From Deltaproteobacteria bacterium (lineage in GTDB: Bacteria > Myxococcota_A > Polyangia > Polyangiales > Polyangiaceae), in assembly GCA_003235365.1 (NCBI GenBank), contig QJWJ01000423.1:1-33086 (forward strand): 33,086 nucleotides of DNA, given 5' to 3'. The notes under the pieces were generated by a model. That model ran no database searches, had not been told where the DNA came from, and saw only the letters and a program-made list of their open reading frames with translations. Of this stretch, positions 9,225-16,538 are shown piece after piece; position 1 is the stretch's first letter; each line of letters starts with the position of its first letter. The position numbers and the translations under genes are program-made.

Positions 9225-9268
9225 GCGCGCCACCAGCGTGTCATTCCCACGACGCCCCGCTGGCGCGC
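9225..9268. terminator. Candidate bidirectional terminator hairpin between glnD and the ThuA gene
   Basis: GCGCGCCACCAGCG (9225-9238) can pair with CGCTGGCGCGC (9258-9268) with a three-base bulge and a 19-base loop. It lies in the 111-base gap between two convergent genes. There is no T-run on either side, so it is hairpin-only and may act with Rho or simply as an mRNA 3' end stabiliser. Confidence 0.4.
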
Positions 9269-9329
9269 CTTCGACGATGGAGTTCGTCGATGATGGCACT
9301 CCCGTTCACCCCGACACGAGAACGGCGAC

Positions 9330-10424
9330 TCAAAGGCCTGCCGCCCACTCGATGCCTCCAACGAGGTGCTGCAGGAACTCCGACTCGCCGTAGCTCTCCG
9401 GTGTGTGGCCCAGCGCGGTGTAGAACGCTCGCCCGCCGTCGTATTCGTGAGCCCAAGCGATTGGATGGTCTTCCCCCATCGCGCTCTGCCCCGCTGAGTA
9501 GCTGCTCTCGTCCAAGGCAAGCAGAACGTCGACTTGGGCGCGAGGATTGGTTCGAAATCCGTACCATTCGTCGGTGCGCGTCCAGCCGGTTGGCAGATGT
9601 CGGGTCGCGGCGTGCGAGCCGTCTTCCACGATGATGGTGGCCCTTTGGATCTCGGGATGCGCATTGAAGTACGCTCCGACGAGCCCTCCGTACCACGGCC
9701 AGTCGTACTCCGTGTCGGATGCTGCGTGCACGCCGACGTAGCCGTTGCCGGCGCGAATGAAACGCTCGAAAGCGAGCTGCTGGTCGGGATCGAGGACGTC
9801 GCCCGTCGTGCTGAGAAACACGACGACGTTCACCTCCTCCAGCCCGGTAGCGGTGAAAACGTTCGCGTCTTCGGTTGCGCGCAACCGCCACCCCCGCTGC
9901 TCCGCCAACTTCACCAAGGCTTCCACGCCGTCCTCAATCGAGGCGTGCCGGTACCCAGCCGTGGCCGAGAACACCAGTACTCGCGGAGCGGGCACCGTCG
10001 CGTCGCGCTCGAAACGATCACTGGCAACAGGATCAGCCGCGACCGCCGCATCCACCACGGTGGTCGCCGTCTCCGGTGCGGAAACCGGCACAGTCGTCGC
10101 ACCACCAGCTCCGGGCGCAGCGCCGGGAGTAGTTGGTGCCGAGGGGCCCGGCACCGACGATTCAACGGATGTCGGCGTCGAACCGTCATCGGATGCCGGC
10201 GGCGGAGGGACAGCCCCTTCCGTCGTGGACGAGCCCGGCTCGACGTGCCCCGGCGCCGCCGGCAGGGCCGGTGTTGGGTTTACTCCCTGCGCGGGTGCCG
10301 ACGAGTCACGACCCGCTGTCGACGATTCGCCCGCCCCGGAACGGGCGCAGGCACCAACGAGCCCCCCCAACGCGGCAGCGCGGAGCAGCCTCACGGGCAA
10401 CGCTTTGCTTCGACCCTTCGACAT
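9330..10424 (-). CDS. ThuA-domain lipoprotein
   Basis: 364 residues. The N-terminus MSKGRSKALPVRLLRAAALGG is a signal peptide ending in GLVGAC (lipobox Cys26). Residues ~27-145 are a Pro/Ala/Thr/Gly-rich linker. Residues ~147-364 match the ThuA-like (class I glutamine-amidotransferase-like) fold: PRVLVFSATAGYRHASIEDGVEAL, NVVVFLSTTGDVLD, FERFIRAGNGYVGVHAASDTEYDWPWYGGLVGAYF, DEWYGF and the terminal WAHEYDGGRAFYTALGHTPESY. ThuA proteins are linked to sugar (trehalose, keto-sugar) metabolism; many secreted versions sit in glycan-degrading loci. It is followed downstream by nothing in its own direction and preceded by the LRR lipoprotein 82 bases away, so the two may be co-transcribed. The substrate cannot be predicted. 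Confidence 0.88.
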   Translation of the reverse strand: MSKGRSKALPVRLLRAAALGGLVGACARSGAGESSTAGRDSSAPAQGVNPTPALPAAPGHVEPGSSTTEGAVPPPPASDDGSTPTSVESSVPGPSAPTTPGAAPGAGGATTVPVSAPETATTVVDAAVAADPVASDRFERDATVPAPRVLVFSATAGYRHASIEDGVEALVKLAEQRGWRLRATEDANVFTATGLEEVNVVVFLSTTGDVLDPDQQLAFERFIRAGNGYVGVHAASDTEYDWPWYGGLVGAYFNAHPEIQRATIIVEDGSHAATRHLPTGWTRTDEWYGFRTNPRAQVDVLLALDESSYSAGQSAMGEDHPIAWAHEYDGGRAFYTALGHTPESYGESEFLQHLVGGIEWAAGL

Positions 10425-10506
10425 CGCTGGTCAATGATAGCCCACTCGCCGCCTGCCGCATCATCGCTGCGGCAAGCTCGAACCAGCAGCGCCCACCCAT
10501 GCTGGG

Positions 10507-11898
10507 CTATTCGCACGCGGGCCCGTTGTCCATGCATGTGCAGCCCGGCGCATGAGCCCCCAAGGCGTCCGCCATGCATTGCGGCAAGGACGGATTGCTC
10601 GCCACCGTGAGCGATTCCGCCGTCAGTCCGTCCTGGAACGTGCCGAGTTCCACGAGTGCTTCGTTGTCGGCAATGACGAGACTCTGTATCTTCAACAGCG
10701 CTGACAGGTCGACGCTCTGAAGCATCGGATTGGTGACGACAATCGCCGAGGAAGCGCTCTCGAGCGCGGAAAGCCCGGTGACGGTCAGGCTCGGGTTCTC
10801 GGCCAAGGTGAGCGTTTGCATGGACGTCAGGGCGGGCAATGCAAACTCCGTGAGCGCGTCGTTGTTGGTGACGATGAGACTGCTTGCGTAGCTGAGGTTT
10901 GCAAGACCAGTGACCTCTACCAAGTCGGGGTTGCCAGCGATCACCAGGCTGTCGAGCTCCGTCAGCCCCTGCAATCCGTTCAGCCCCGTCAAGCCTTCGT
11001 TGTACGTGATTACGAAAGACGCGCGAGCGAAGGTGGCATTCTCGAGCCCCGTGAGATCACCCAGTCCGACGTTGTTGTCGAGGATCAGCCCCGACGTCAC
11101 CACTTGCAGTGAGTCGAGGCCCTCGAGATTGACGAGGCCCGTGTTGCTCGTGAAGCGGAGGCCCGTTGCGGTGAGCCCCGAGAGGCCCGAGAGGTTGGGA
11201 AGGTTCGACGTTTCGTGCACCGCAAGCACACCCTTGATGACACGCAAGCCCTCCAACCCCTCGAGACTCGTGAGCTCCGGTCCCTGAAATGTGAGGTTGC
11301 CCTCGAGCACTTCACACTCCAAAGCGATGAGCGCGTCCAGCGTTTCCTGACTGTTCACCGCGATCGCCAGTTGGGAGCAACTCGTGATGCAGGTGGGCTC
11401 GGTATCGGAACACGTCGGTTCGTCGGGGTCCGGTTCAATTGGAGTCACCGGGATCGGATCGACCGGCGTGGGAAGCGGGGGCATCGACGGCGGCTCACTC
11501 ACCGGGTCGGGCTGCGGCGTCACGGCCGGAGTGGGGTTGACAGGGTCCAAGGCTGGGTCGGTATCGTCTGCGGGTCGCTGCACCGGCGGCTCGTCGGGGG
11601 ACACCGTCGGATTGACGGGATCGTCGGGCAGATCCTGCGCATCTCGCTCAGGTCCGTCGTCGCCCGGGGCCTCGTCCGGAGTCGGGCGGACATCGCCTGT
11701 CATCTTCTCATCGTCCTGCGCCGACCTGGGCTCGGCGGTGGGGTCCGACGGCTCCTCGCCGGAAGGCTTGCCATCGCGATCCGTCCCTGGACCCGACGGC
11801 GAGGACGAGCTGCGGCTGACATCGCCGTCTTCGGCCTTGCCCCCACAGCCAGCAACGACTGCCAACGACAAGCCGCTGATCACCCCGAAGCCCCACAT
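10507..11898 (-). CDS. Leucine-rich-repeat / receptor-L-domain-like lipoprotein
   Basis: 463 residues from the ATG at 11898, which has GTGAGG about seven bases upstream and gives a compact signal peptide (MWGFGVISGLSLAVVAGC, lipobox Cys18). An ATG at 11940 in the same frame is the alternative. Residues ~20-170 are a Pro/Asp/Ser-rich linker with PDPV/PVNPT-type repeats. From ~185 to ~440 there are about ten repeats of ~22-25 residues such as GLSGLTATGLRFTSNTGLVNLEGL, with SLVIANNxAL-type beta-strands. This pattern resembles the receptor L domain or BspA-like LRR solenoids and suggests protein or glycan binding at the surface. The C-terminus ends with a CxC...C cluster. No enzymatic motif is seen. 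Confidence 0.8.
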   Translation of the reverse strand: MWGFGVISGLSLAVVAGCGGKAEDGDVSRSSSSPSGPGTDRDGKPSGEEPSDPTAEPRSAQDDEKMTGDVRPTPDEAPGDDGPERDAQDLPDDPVNPTVSPDEPPVQRPADDTDPALDPVNPTPAVTPQPDPVSEPPSMPPLPTPVDPIPVTPIEPDPDEPTCSDTEPTCITSCSQLAIAVNSQETLDALIALECEVLEGNLTFQGPELTSLEGLEGLRVIKGVLAVHETSNLPNLSGLSGLTATGLRFTSNTGLVNLEGLDSLQVVTSGLILDNNVGLGDLTGLENATFARASFVITYNEGLTGLNGLQGLTELDSLVIAGNPDLVEVTGLANLSYASSLIVTNNDALTEFALPALTSMQTLTLAENPSLTVTGLSALESASSAIVVTNPMLQSVDLSALLKIQSLVIADNEALVELGTFQDGLTAESLTVASNPSLPQCMADALGAHAPGCTCMDNGPACE

Positions 11899-12229
11899 CG
11901 AAGACCTCACCCATTCACCTGCGAGTTTGCTCGGACGCATCGCCGAAGCGTAGCCGTTCCCCCACGGCATCGGGAACCGAACCGCACGATTGTCGGGTAA
12001 ACGTGTCGGATTTGATCCGCCCCGCGAAGGTGCAAACGGTGAAACGGACACCGAAACAGAAAATGTTGGCGGCAGTGCCGCGCGTGACGCGTCGCCGGTT
12101 CGCATCGATACCCCGGTGATCGCGATGCGGCTGTCCCTGGCCAGGATGGCCATCTCAGCGGCACGTCCCGGCAGCGCCCACTCGCTAACCGTATCGCTTG
12201 GGCGAGATGGCCCGCCCGAATCCGCAGAC
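11899..12229. other. Intergenic stretch between ctaA and the LRR lipoprotein gene
   Basis: About 330 bases, both flanking genes on the minus strand. It must hold the LRR gene's promoter unless it is read through from ctaA. I see no clear -35/-10 pair, terminator or gene. The palindromic repeat copy B starts at its right edge, inside the 3' end of ctaA. Confidence 0.5.
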
Positions 12230-13321
12230 TCAGAGGGTGTCGCGGCAATCAACAGGATTGCCGCTCGAGCTCCCTGCGTTCGAACGGCTCCGTTCGCTCC
12301 CGGCGAAGAACAACAGCACCAGCACGATCCAAACCAGCTGTGCGAGCAACAAGTGCAGCAGCTGCATCCACCACGGCGCGGCCAGCGCGATGTTGACGCC
12401 GCCGGCCGCCAGTTGCAGCCACACGAGCAGCTCTAGTTTGCGCGCCAGGCTGGCAACGGGACCCGTCGCGTCCAGATCTGAGACTTTGCGCGACGCCAGC
12501 AGCAACACGGCCGCGACGAGCACGGCGAGCAGCGGGTGAACGATGCGAAGCCGCACCAGAAAGTGCGACCCAGCGGAAAGGTCGTCCCGCAACCGACCGA
12601 ACAAGCCACCATCGACGGTGGGCGCGACGGGAAAGAGCGTGTCGCCCAGCGCCGTCACCGCGCCGGTCATGCTGACCAAGAGCACCCCAACCAAACCAAC
12701 CAAGACCAAACCGCGCCCGGCGAAGGGTCGCCCCAAGCCGGGCCACGTTCGCCCGGCACCGAACCACGCCGTCAGGGCGCTGACCGCGGTGAGCAGTAGC
12801 GTGTTGTCGAGGTGCAGCCCCACCACGACGGCGCGCGCCACCGAATCGTCGTCGGCGACGAGCTGCTTCAATACCAATCCCGCGCCGATCAGCGCTTCGG
12901 CGACGATGAACACGAGCGTCGCCGTGGCGAACCAGCCGACGACTCTGCGTCGCCCCGCGCCCAACCACGCCCAGAGCACCATCCCGATGGCCACAGGACC
13001 CAACACACCGCTGGTCACGCGGTGCGTGTACTCGATGATCGTCTGCACCGCCGGCGCTCTGGGGATGAGCTCGCCGTGGCAAGTCGGCCAGTGGTCGCCG
13101 CAGCCAGCACCGGAACCGCTGATGCGCACCCACGACCCGAACAAGATCACGACCAGCAGGTACGCGAGCAGCCCCCAAGCCAGTTTCGCAAATCCACCGG
13201 CGCGCGGCGAACCGGGCGCGGGCAGTTCGGCAGCTGCAGTGTCGAGCTGTGGTTCGGCCGTGAGCGATTCGACAGACACGCCCGCGGTGTAGAGGCGTCG
13301 CGTCACAAATTCCAGCGACAT
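12230..13321 (-). CDS. ctaA: Heme A synthase (CtaA/COX15 family)
   Basis: 363 residues from ATG 13321. CtaA oxidises the C8 methyl of heme O to make heme A for cytochrome oxidase, in the inner membrane. About eight hydrophobic helices are visible. Family marks: GSWVRISGSGAGCGDHWPTCHG with the conserved Cys pair in the first periplasmic loop; heme-ligand histidines in YTHRVTSG, GLHLDNTLLL, RIVHPLLAV and QLLHLLLAQ. After the last helix the protein ends with a polar tail whose final residues NPVDCRDTL are encoded by a dispersed palindromic repeat (copy B), so the natural stop was probably displaced. It is divergent from the thiolase gene across 81 bases. No ctaB or cox genes are in the window. 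The start is not supported by a good SD; a GTG ~48 bases further in is possible. Confidence 0.9.
   Translation of the reverse strand: MSLEFVTRRLYTAGVSVESLTAEPQLDTAAAELPAPGSPRAGGFAKLAWGLLAYLLVVILFGSWVRISGSGAGCGDHWPTCHGELIPRAPAVQTIIEYTHRVTSGVLGPVAIGMVLWAWLGAGRRRVVGWFATATLVFIVAEALIGAGLVLKQLVADDDSVARAVVVGLHLDNTLLLTAVSALTAWFGAGRTWPGLGRPFAGRGLVLVGLVGVLLVSMTGAVTALGDTLFPVAPTVDGGLFGRLRDDLSAGSHFLVRLRIVHPLLAVLVAAVLLLASRKVSDLDATGPVASLARKLELLVWLQLAAGGVNIALAAPWWMQLLHLLLAQLVWIVLVLLFFAGSERSRSNAGSSSGNPVDCRDTL
12238..12270 (+). repeat. Dispersed palindromic repeat, copy B (inside the 3' end of ctaA)
   Basis: TGTC followed by GCGGCAATC (12242-12250), AACAG, GATTGCCGC (12256-12264) and TCGAGC. The same palindrome core as copies A, C and D, with the TCGAGC right flank of copy A. 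It lacks the CTCGCAGCTC left flank and the upstream hairpin. On the minus strand it is translated as the last residues of CtaA. Confidence 0.85.
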
Positions 13322-13402
13322 GAGGTCGCGCCGCGACGCGACTTCGGCCAAATGCTGCACGCGCCCTTTGATTTCGCAGCGGGGGGAGCGTACGTCTGCG
13401 GA

Positions 13403-14587
13403 ATGAATTCGCAATCGGTCTACATCGTCGGCGCGGCCCGCACCCCCATCGGCTCCTATCTCGGCAGTCTGTCGAGCTGCAAGGCGCCCGAACTGGGCTC
13501 GGTGAGCATCCAGGCCGCGCTGAGCCGTGCCGGCGTGGCACCGGACCAAGTGGGCGAAGTCTACATGGGCAACGTGCTCAGTGCCGGCATCGGTCAGGCA
13601 CCGGCACGCCAAGCCGCCCTCGGCGCGGGTCTTCCGAACACGGTGCCCTGCACGACCGTCAGCAAGGTGTGCGGCTCGGGCTTGGCCGCCGTCGTGCTCG
13701 GCTCGCGCAGTATCGCCGTCGGCGCCAACGACGTGGTCGTCACTGGCGGCATGGAAGCGATGTCGCAAGTGCCGTATTACTTGAGCAAGGCGCGCACCGG
13801 TTACCGCATGGGCAACGACACGCTCATCGACGGCATGATCCACGACGGCCTGTGGGATCCGTACAACGATTTTCACATGGGCCAAGCCGGCGAGTTGTGC
13901 GCGGCCGAATACGGGCTGACCCGCGAAGCCCAAGACGCCTTTGCACGGCAGAGCTACGAGCGCGCGCTGGCCGCGCAGAAGAACGGCGCGTTTTCCCAGG
14001 AGATCATCCCCGTCGCCGTCGCGCAGCGCAAAGGGCCGCCCATCGCCGTCGACCAGGACGAAGAGCCCGGACGCGGCGCGCTCGACAAGTTCGCCAGCCT
14101 CAGACCGGCGTTCAAGCGCGACGGCACGATCACGGCGGCCAACGCTTCGAGCATCAACGACGGCGCGGCAGCATTGGTGCTTTCAAGTGAACAGGCGATC
14201 GAAGCCCGTGGCCTGAAGCCGTTGGCGCGCATCGTCGGCGACGGCGTCGCGGCCCAGGCGCCCGAGTGGTTCACGACCGCGCCGGCCAAGGCCATCGATC
14301 TGACGCTGAGCAAGCTGGGCTTGAAAGTCGGTGACATCGACTTGTGGGAGATCAACGAAGCGTTCTCCTGCGTGACCATGGCCTGCTCGCAACTGGCCGG
14401 CATCGATCCCGAAAAGGTCAACGTGCACGGCGGCGCAGTAGCCCTCGGTCACCCGATCGGCGCCTCGGGCGCGCGCATCTTGACCACACTACTGTACGCG
14501 CTGTCGGCGCGCGGCCTCAAACGCGGTCTGGCAACGTTGTGCATCGGCGGTGGCGAGGCCGTGGCCGTGGTGGTCGAACGCGTGTGA
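13403..14587 (+). CDS. Acetyl-CoA C-acetyltransferase (thiolase)
   Basis: 394 residues, the usual length for biosynthetic-type thiolases, which condense two acetyl-CoA to acetoacetyl-CoA or run in reverse. The nucleophile is Cys90 in TVSKVCGSG. The oxyanion/active-site NEAF motif lies near 318, the catalytic His is residue 350 in GGAVALGHPIGASG, and the second Cys is residue 380 in LCIGGGEA. The N-terminus YIVGAARTPIGSY is the family start, which fixes the ATG at 13403; GGGGGGAG lies about 14 bases upstream. The next gene (EI24-like) begins ten bases after the stop, so the two are likely one transcript. The pathway (ketone bodies, PHB, mevalonate, or fatty acid breakdown) is not determined by context. 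Confidence 0.95.
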   Translation: MNSQSVYIVGAARTPIGSYLGSLSSCKAPELGSVSIQAALSRAGVAPDQVGEVYMGNVLSAGIGQAPARQAALGAGLPNTVPCTTVSKVCGSGLAAVVLGSRSIAVGANDVVVTGGMEAMSQVPYYLSKARTGYRMGNDTLIDGMIHDGLWDPYNDFHMGQAGELCAAEYGLTREAQDAFARQSYERALAAQKNGAFSQEIIPVAVAQRKGPPIAVDQDEEPGRGALDKFASLRPAFKRDGTITAANASSINDGAAALVLSSEQAIEARGLKPLARIVGDGVAAQAPEWFTTAPAKAIDLTLSKLGLKVGDIDLWEINEAFSCVTMACSQLAGIDPEKVNVHGGAVALGHPIGASGARILTTLLYALSARGLKRGLATLCIGGGEAVAVVVERV

Positions 14588-14597
14588 GAAACCGGCG

Positions 14598-15452
14598 ATG
14601 AGCAAGCTTCAACGTCCACCGGGGTTCTGGGAGGGAGTGTCGAGCCCCTTCGTCGCGATGAGTTTCCTTTCCAAGGATCCGGGGACGTGGCCGGCAGCGC
14701 TCGTACCAACGGTGCTCTTCGCGCTGATCGGCGCGCTCGGCATGGCCGCCGGTGCCCATTGGCTCACGCCCCTGCTCGTCGATCTCACCGGCCTGGCCGA
14801 TCCAGCCGGCACGTGGGCTCAGATCGGCAATTGGTTGGTCACTGCGCTGAGTTTGCTGCTCTCGGCGACGGCGGGCGTGTTGCTCGGCTTCGTGCTCACC
14901 CCGCCGCTGAGCGCGCCGGCACTGGAACACCTGGTCGGCGTGCAAGAGAGCGCCCTGGGCGTTCCCCCTCGAGGCAAGCTGAGCATGATTGCCGAAGTGT
15001 GGTGTGGGCTCAAAGCGCAAGTGTTCGCGCTGGCTTTCGCCATGCCAATCCTGGCGGGCTTGTGGGTGCTGGAGTTTTTCGTGCCGCCGCTGGCAGTGCT
15101 CACGGTCCCGCTCAAGGTGCTCATCATCTCACTGGCGCTAGCCTGGAACCTGTTCGACTACCCGCTCACTTTGCGCGGCGTGTCCCCGGCGGACCGCATC
15201 GGCTTCATCGGCCAGCACAAGAGCGCAGTGATCGGCTTCGGCCTCGCCTTTGCGACATTGTTCTGGATCCCGTGCTTCGGCGTGCTGATGCTGCCGGTCG
15301 GCGCAGTCGCCGCCACGCGCCTGGTCTGGCGCATGCTCGTCGCGGCGCCGCAAGAGCTGCCCGAGCTTCCGCGCCCGACCACGCTGCACCTCGGCGCGAT
15401 GACCCCCGAGCCCGACATCCACGCCCCTGCGAAGTCCGACGTTGGGCGTTGA
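14598..15452 (+). CDS. EI24/CysZ-like integral membrane protein
   Basis: 284 residues from the ATG at 14598, ten bases after the thiolase stop. The protein begins MSKLQRPPGFWEGVSSPFVAMSFL and has about five to six hydrophobic segments (ALIGALGMAAGAHW, LVTALSLLLSATAGVLLGFVL, FALAFAMPILAGLWVLEFFV, VLIISLALAWNLFDYPL, IGFGLAFATLFWIPCFGVLML). The pattern of paired helices, NLFDYPL..RGVS and WIPCFGVLMLPVGAVAATRLVW is typical of the EI24 domain family, which includes the CysZ sulfate permease. Sulfate transport is only one known role of this family, and nothing here supports sulfur metabolism. It is likely co-transcribed with the thiolase gene. Confidence 0.78.
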   Translation: MSKLQRPPGFWEGVSSPFVAMSFLSKDPGTWPAALVPTVLFALIGALGMAAGAHWLTPLLVDLTGLADPAGTWAQIGNWLVTALSLLLSATAGVLLGFVLTPPLSAPALEHLVGVQESALGVPPRGKLSMIAEVWCGLKAQVFALAFAMPILAGLWVLEFFVPPLAVLTVPLKVLIISLALAWNLFDYPLTLRGVSPADRIGFIGQHKSAVIGFGLAFATLFWIPCFGVLMLPVGAVAATRLVWRMLVAAPQELPELPRPTTLHLGAMTPEPDIHAPAKSDVGR

Positions 15453-15618
15453 GCCACATCGACCGTCACGCGCGGCCGTCGCTAGACGCGCCCGGGGTCG
15501 AGCAGCGGGACGAGCGCCGACACGACCGCGGCGCGCCCCCACTGCAGCCGCGCCGCTGGGTACCGACACGGGCCTACGTCCAAAAGCGCACCGGATCAGC
15601 TTGCCTGTGCACGGAAAT

Positions 15619-15663
15619 GCCCCGAAAAATCGCCCTAGGATGGGTGAGGGCGTTTTTCGGGGC
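15619..15663. terminator. Long hairpin resembling a terminator, upstream module of repeat copy C
   Basis: GCCCCGAAAAATCGCCC (15619-15635) pairs with GGGCGTTTTTCGGGGC (15648-15663) with a single bulged base and a 12-base loop. It lies 166 bases after the EI24 gene stop and before rpsU. The A/T-rich middle of the stem puts T5 inside the descending arm on either strand, as in some bidirectional terminators. A diverged equivalent sits at 28585-28628 in front of copy D, so it may be part of a mobile repeat rather than a dedicated terminator. Confidence 0.5.
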
Positions 15664-15742
15664 CACGTTCGGGCACTGTTGCTCGCAGCTCGGTGCTCTA
15701 GGTTGTTGATTTGTCGCGGCAATCAACCTGATTGCCGCGACA
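15619..15742 (+). repeat. Dispersed palindromic repeat, copy C (full-length, best conserved)
   Basis: Order: terminator-like hairpin (15619-15663), CTCGCAGCTC (15682-15691), GGTGCTCT, GTTGTTGATT, then the perfect palindrome TGTCGCGGCAATCA (15712-15725), ACC, TGATTGCCGCGACA (15729-15742). Copy D at 28585-28705 has the same order and nearly the same spacing. Apart from this element, the gene-free stretch 15453-15895 holds only the presumed rpsU leader. Confidence 0.88.
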
Positions 15743-15895
15743 GCGCCGCGCCGCGAAACCCACGAAACGCATCGCCAGGTCCCAAAGACCGAACGCGCGT
15801 TCAGCAAATCGGTCTCGATCGCCGTGAAAATTGCCGACACCGAGCCCCTCTTTGGGATTGCAAAGCGCCCCAAGCTTTGTCAGGTTCCCGGTCCC

Positions 15896-16120
15896 TTGAG
15901 CAACCCTAGCGAAGCAATCCAATGTAAACCGCTCCAGGTCGTCGTCGACGGCAAGGGAGTTGAACGTGCCATCAAGCACCTCAAGCGCAAGCTTGCTGCC
16001 GAAGGCCTGTTGCGCGAGCTGAAGAAGCGTCGCCACTACATGAAGCCCTCGATCAAGAAGCGCAAGAAGATCGCTGAGGCAGCGCGTCGTCGCCGCAAGC
16101 GCGAGCGCACCTTCGAATAG
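15896..16120 (+). CDS. rpsU: Small ribosomal subunit protein bS21
   Basis: 74 residues if translation begins at TTG 15896. The body VVVDGKGVERAIKHLKRKL, ELKKRRHYMKPSIKKRKK and the Arg/Lys-rich tail ending RRRRKRERTFE match bS21, a small basic 30S protein near the mRNA exit and anti-Shine-Dalgarno. Usual length is ~65-75. An in-frame GTG at 15824 would add 24 residues, but that region uses A/T-ending codons unlike coding DNA here, so I take it as leader. No in-frame ATG exists, and neither start has a good SD. A small hairpin (CAAAGC 15861-15866 / GCTTTG 15874-15879) lies just before the TTG. A terminator follows at 16251. Confidence 0.85.
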   Translation: MSNPSEAIQCKPLQVVVDGKGVERAIKHLKRKLAAEGLLRELKKRRHYMKPSIKKRKKIAEAARRRRKRERTFE

Positions 16121-16250
16121 TCTGCCGCGACACCGGTCCATCCTTCGCAACCGCGAGCTCGGATCGAATTGGGGGTTGGGTTTTGGGGGTTCACTCCCTG
16201 CGACCCATCAGTCATCACATCACGCGGATCGCCCAGCTGGGGCACCCTAG

Positions 16251-16279
16251 CCCGCCCGGAACCCTCCGGAGCGGGTTTT
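16251..16279 (+). terminator. Probable Rho-independent terminator after rpsU
   Basis: CCCGCCCGGA, a short loop, and TCCGGAGCGGG form a ten-pair GC-rich stem with one bulged A, followed directly by TTTT. It lies 130 bases after the rpsU stop on the same strand. The rest of the gene-free stretch 16121-16538 contains a G/T-rich run near 16170 and nothing else I can identify; it must hold the promoter of the next lipoprotein gene. Confidence 0.65.
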
Positions 16280-16538
16280 GGCGCTTGGTCGACGGCTGCA
16301 TCCGGTGCTCGGGCAGAAGCTCACGCACACGCAAGCGCATGATTCAGCGCTTCAGGGCTGGCTGCTCGCGCCAACCGCGGCACACGCGTTTGCCTGAGAT
16401 GCGCGCAGCCGACATGCCTTCACTCGAAGACACGCGACGCGACGTTCGGTGCAACACTCGCCGCGCCAGGCGTGCCGCTGCCGGTGATGCGCCGGTTTCA
16501 CCGGTTGACAGTGGGGTCGAAGCCCGATGCAATGAGCG

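Noticed and set aside
15619..15663. Possible riboswitch or dedicated terminator for the EI24 gene
   Set aside because: A diverged copy in the same arrangement near 28.6 kb shows it belongs to a repeat element; a role as terminator is kept only as a possibility.
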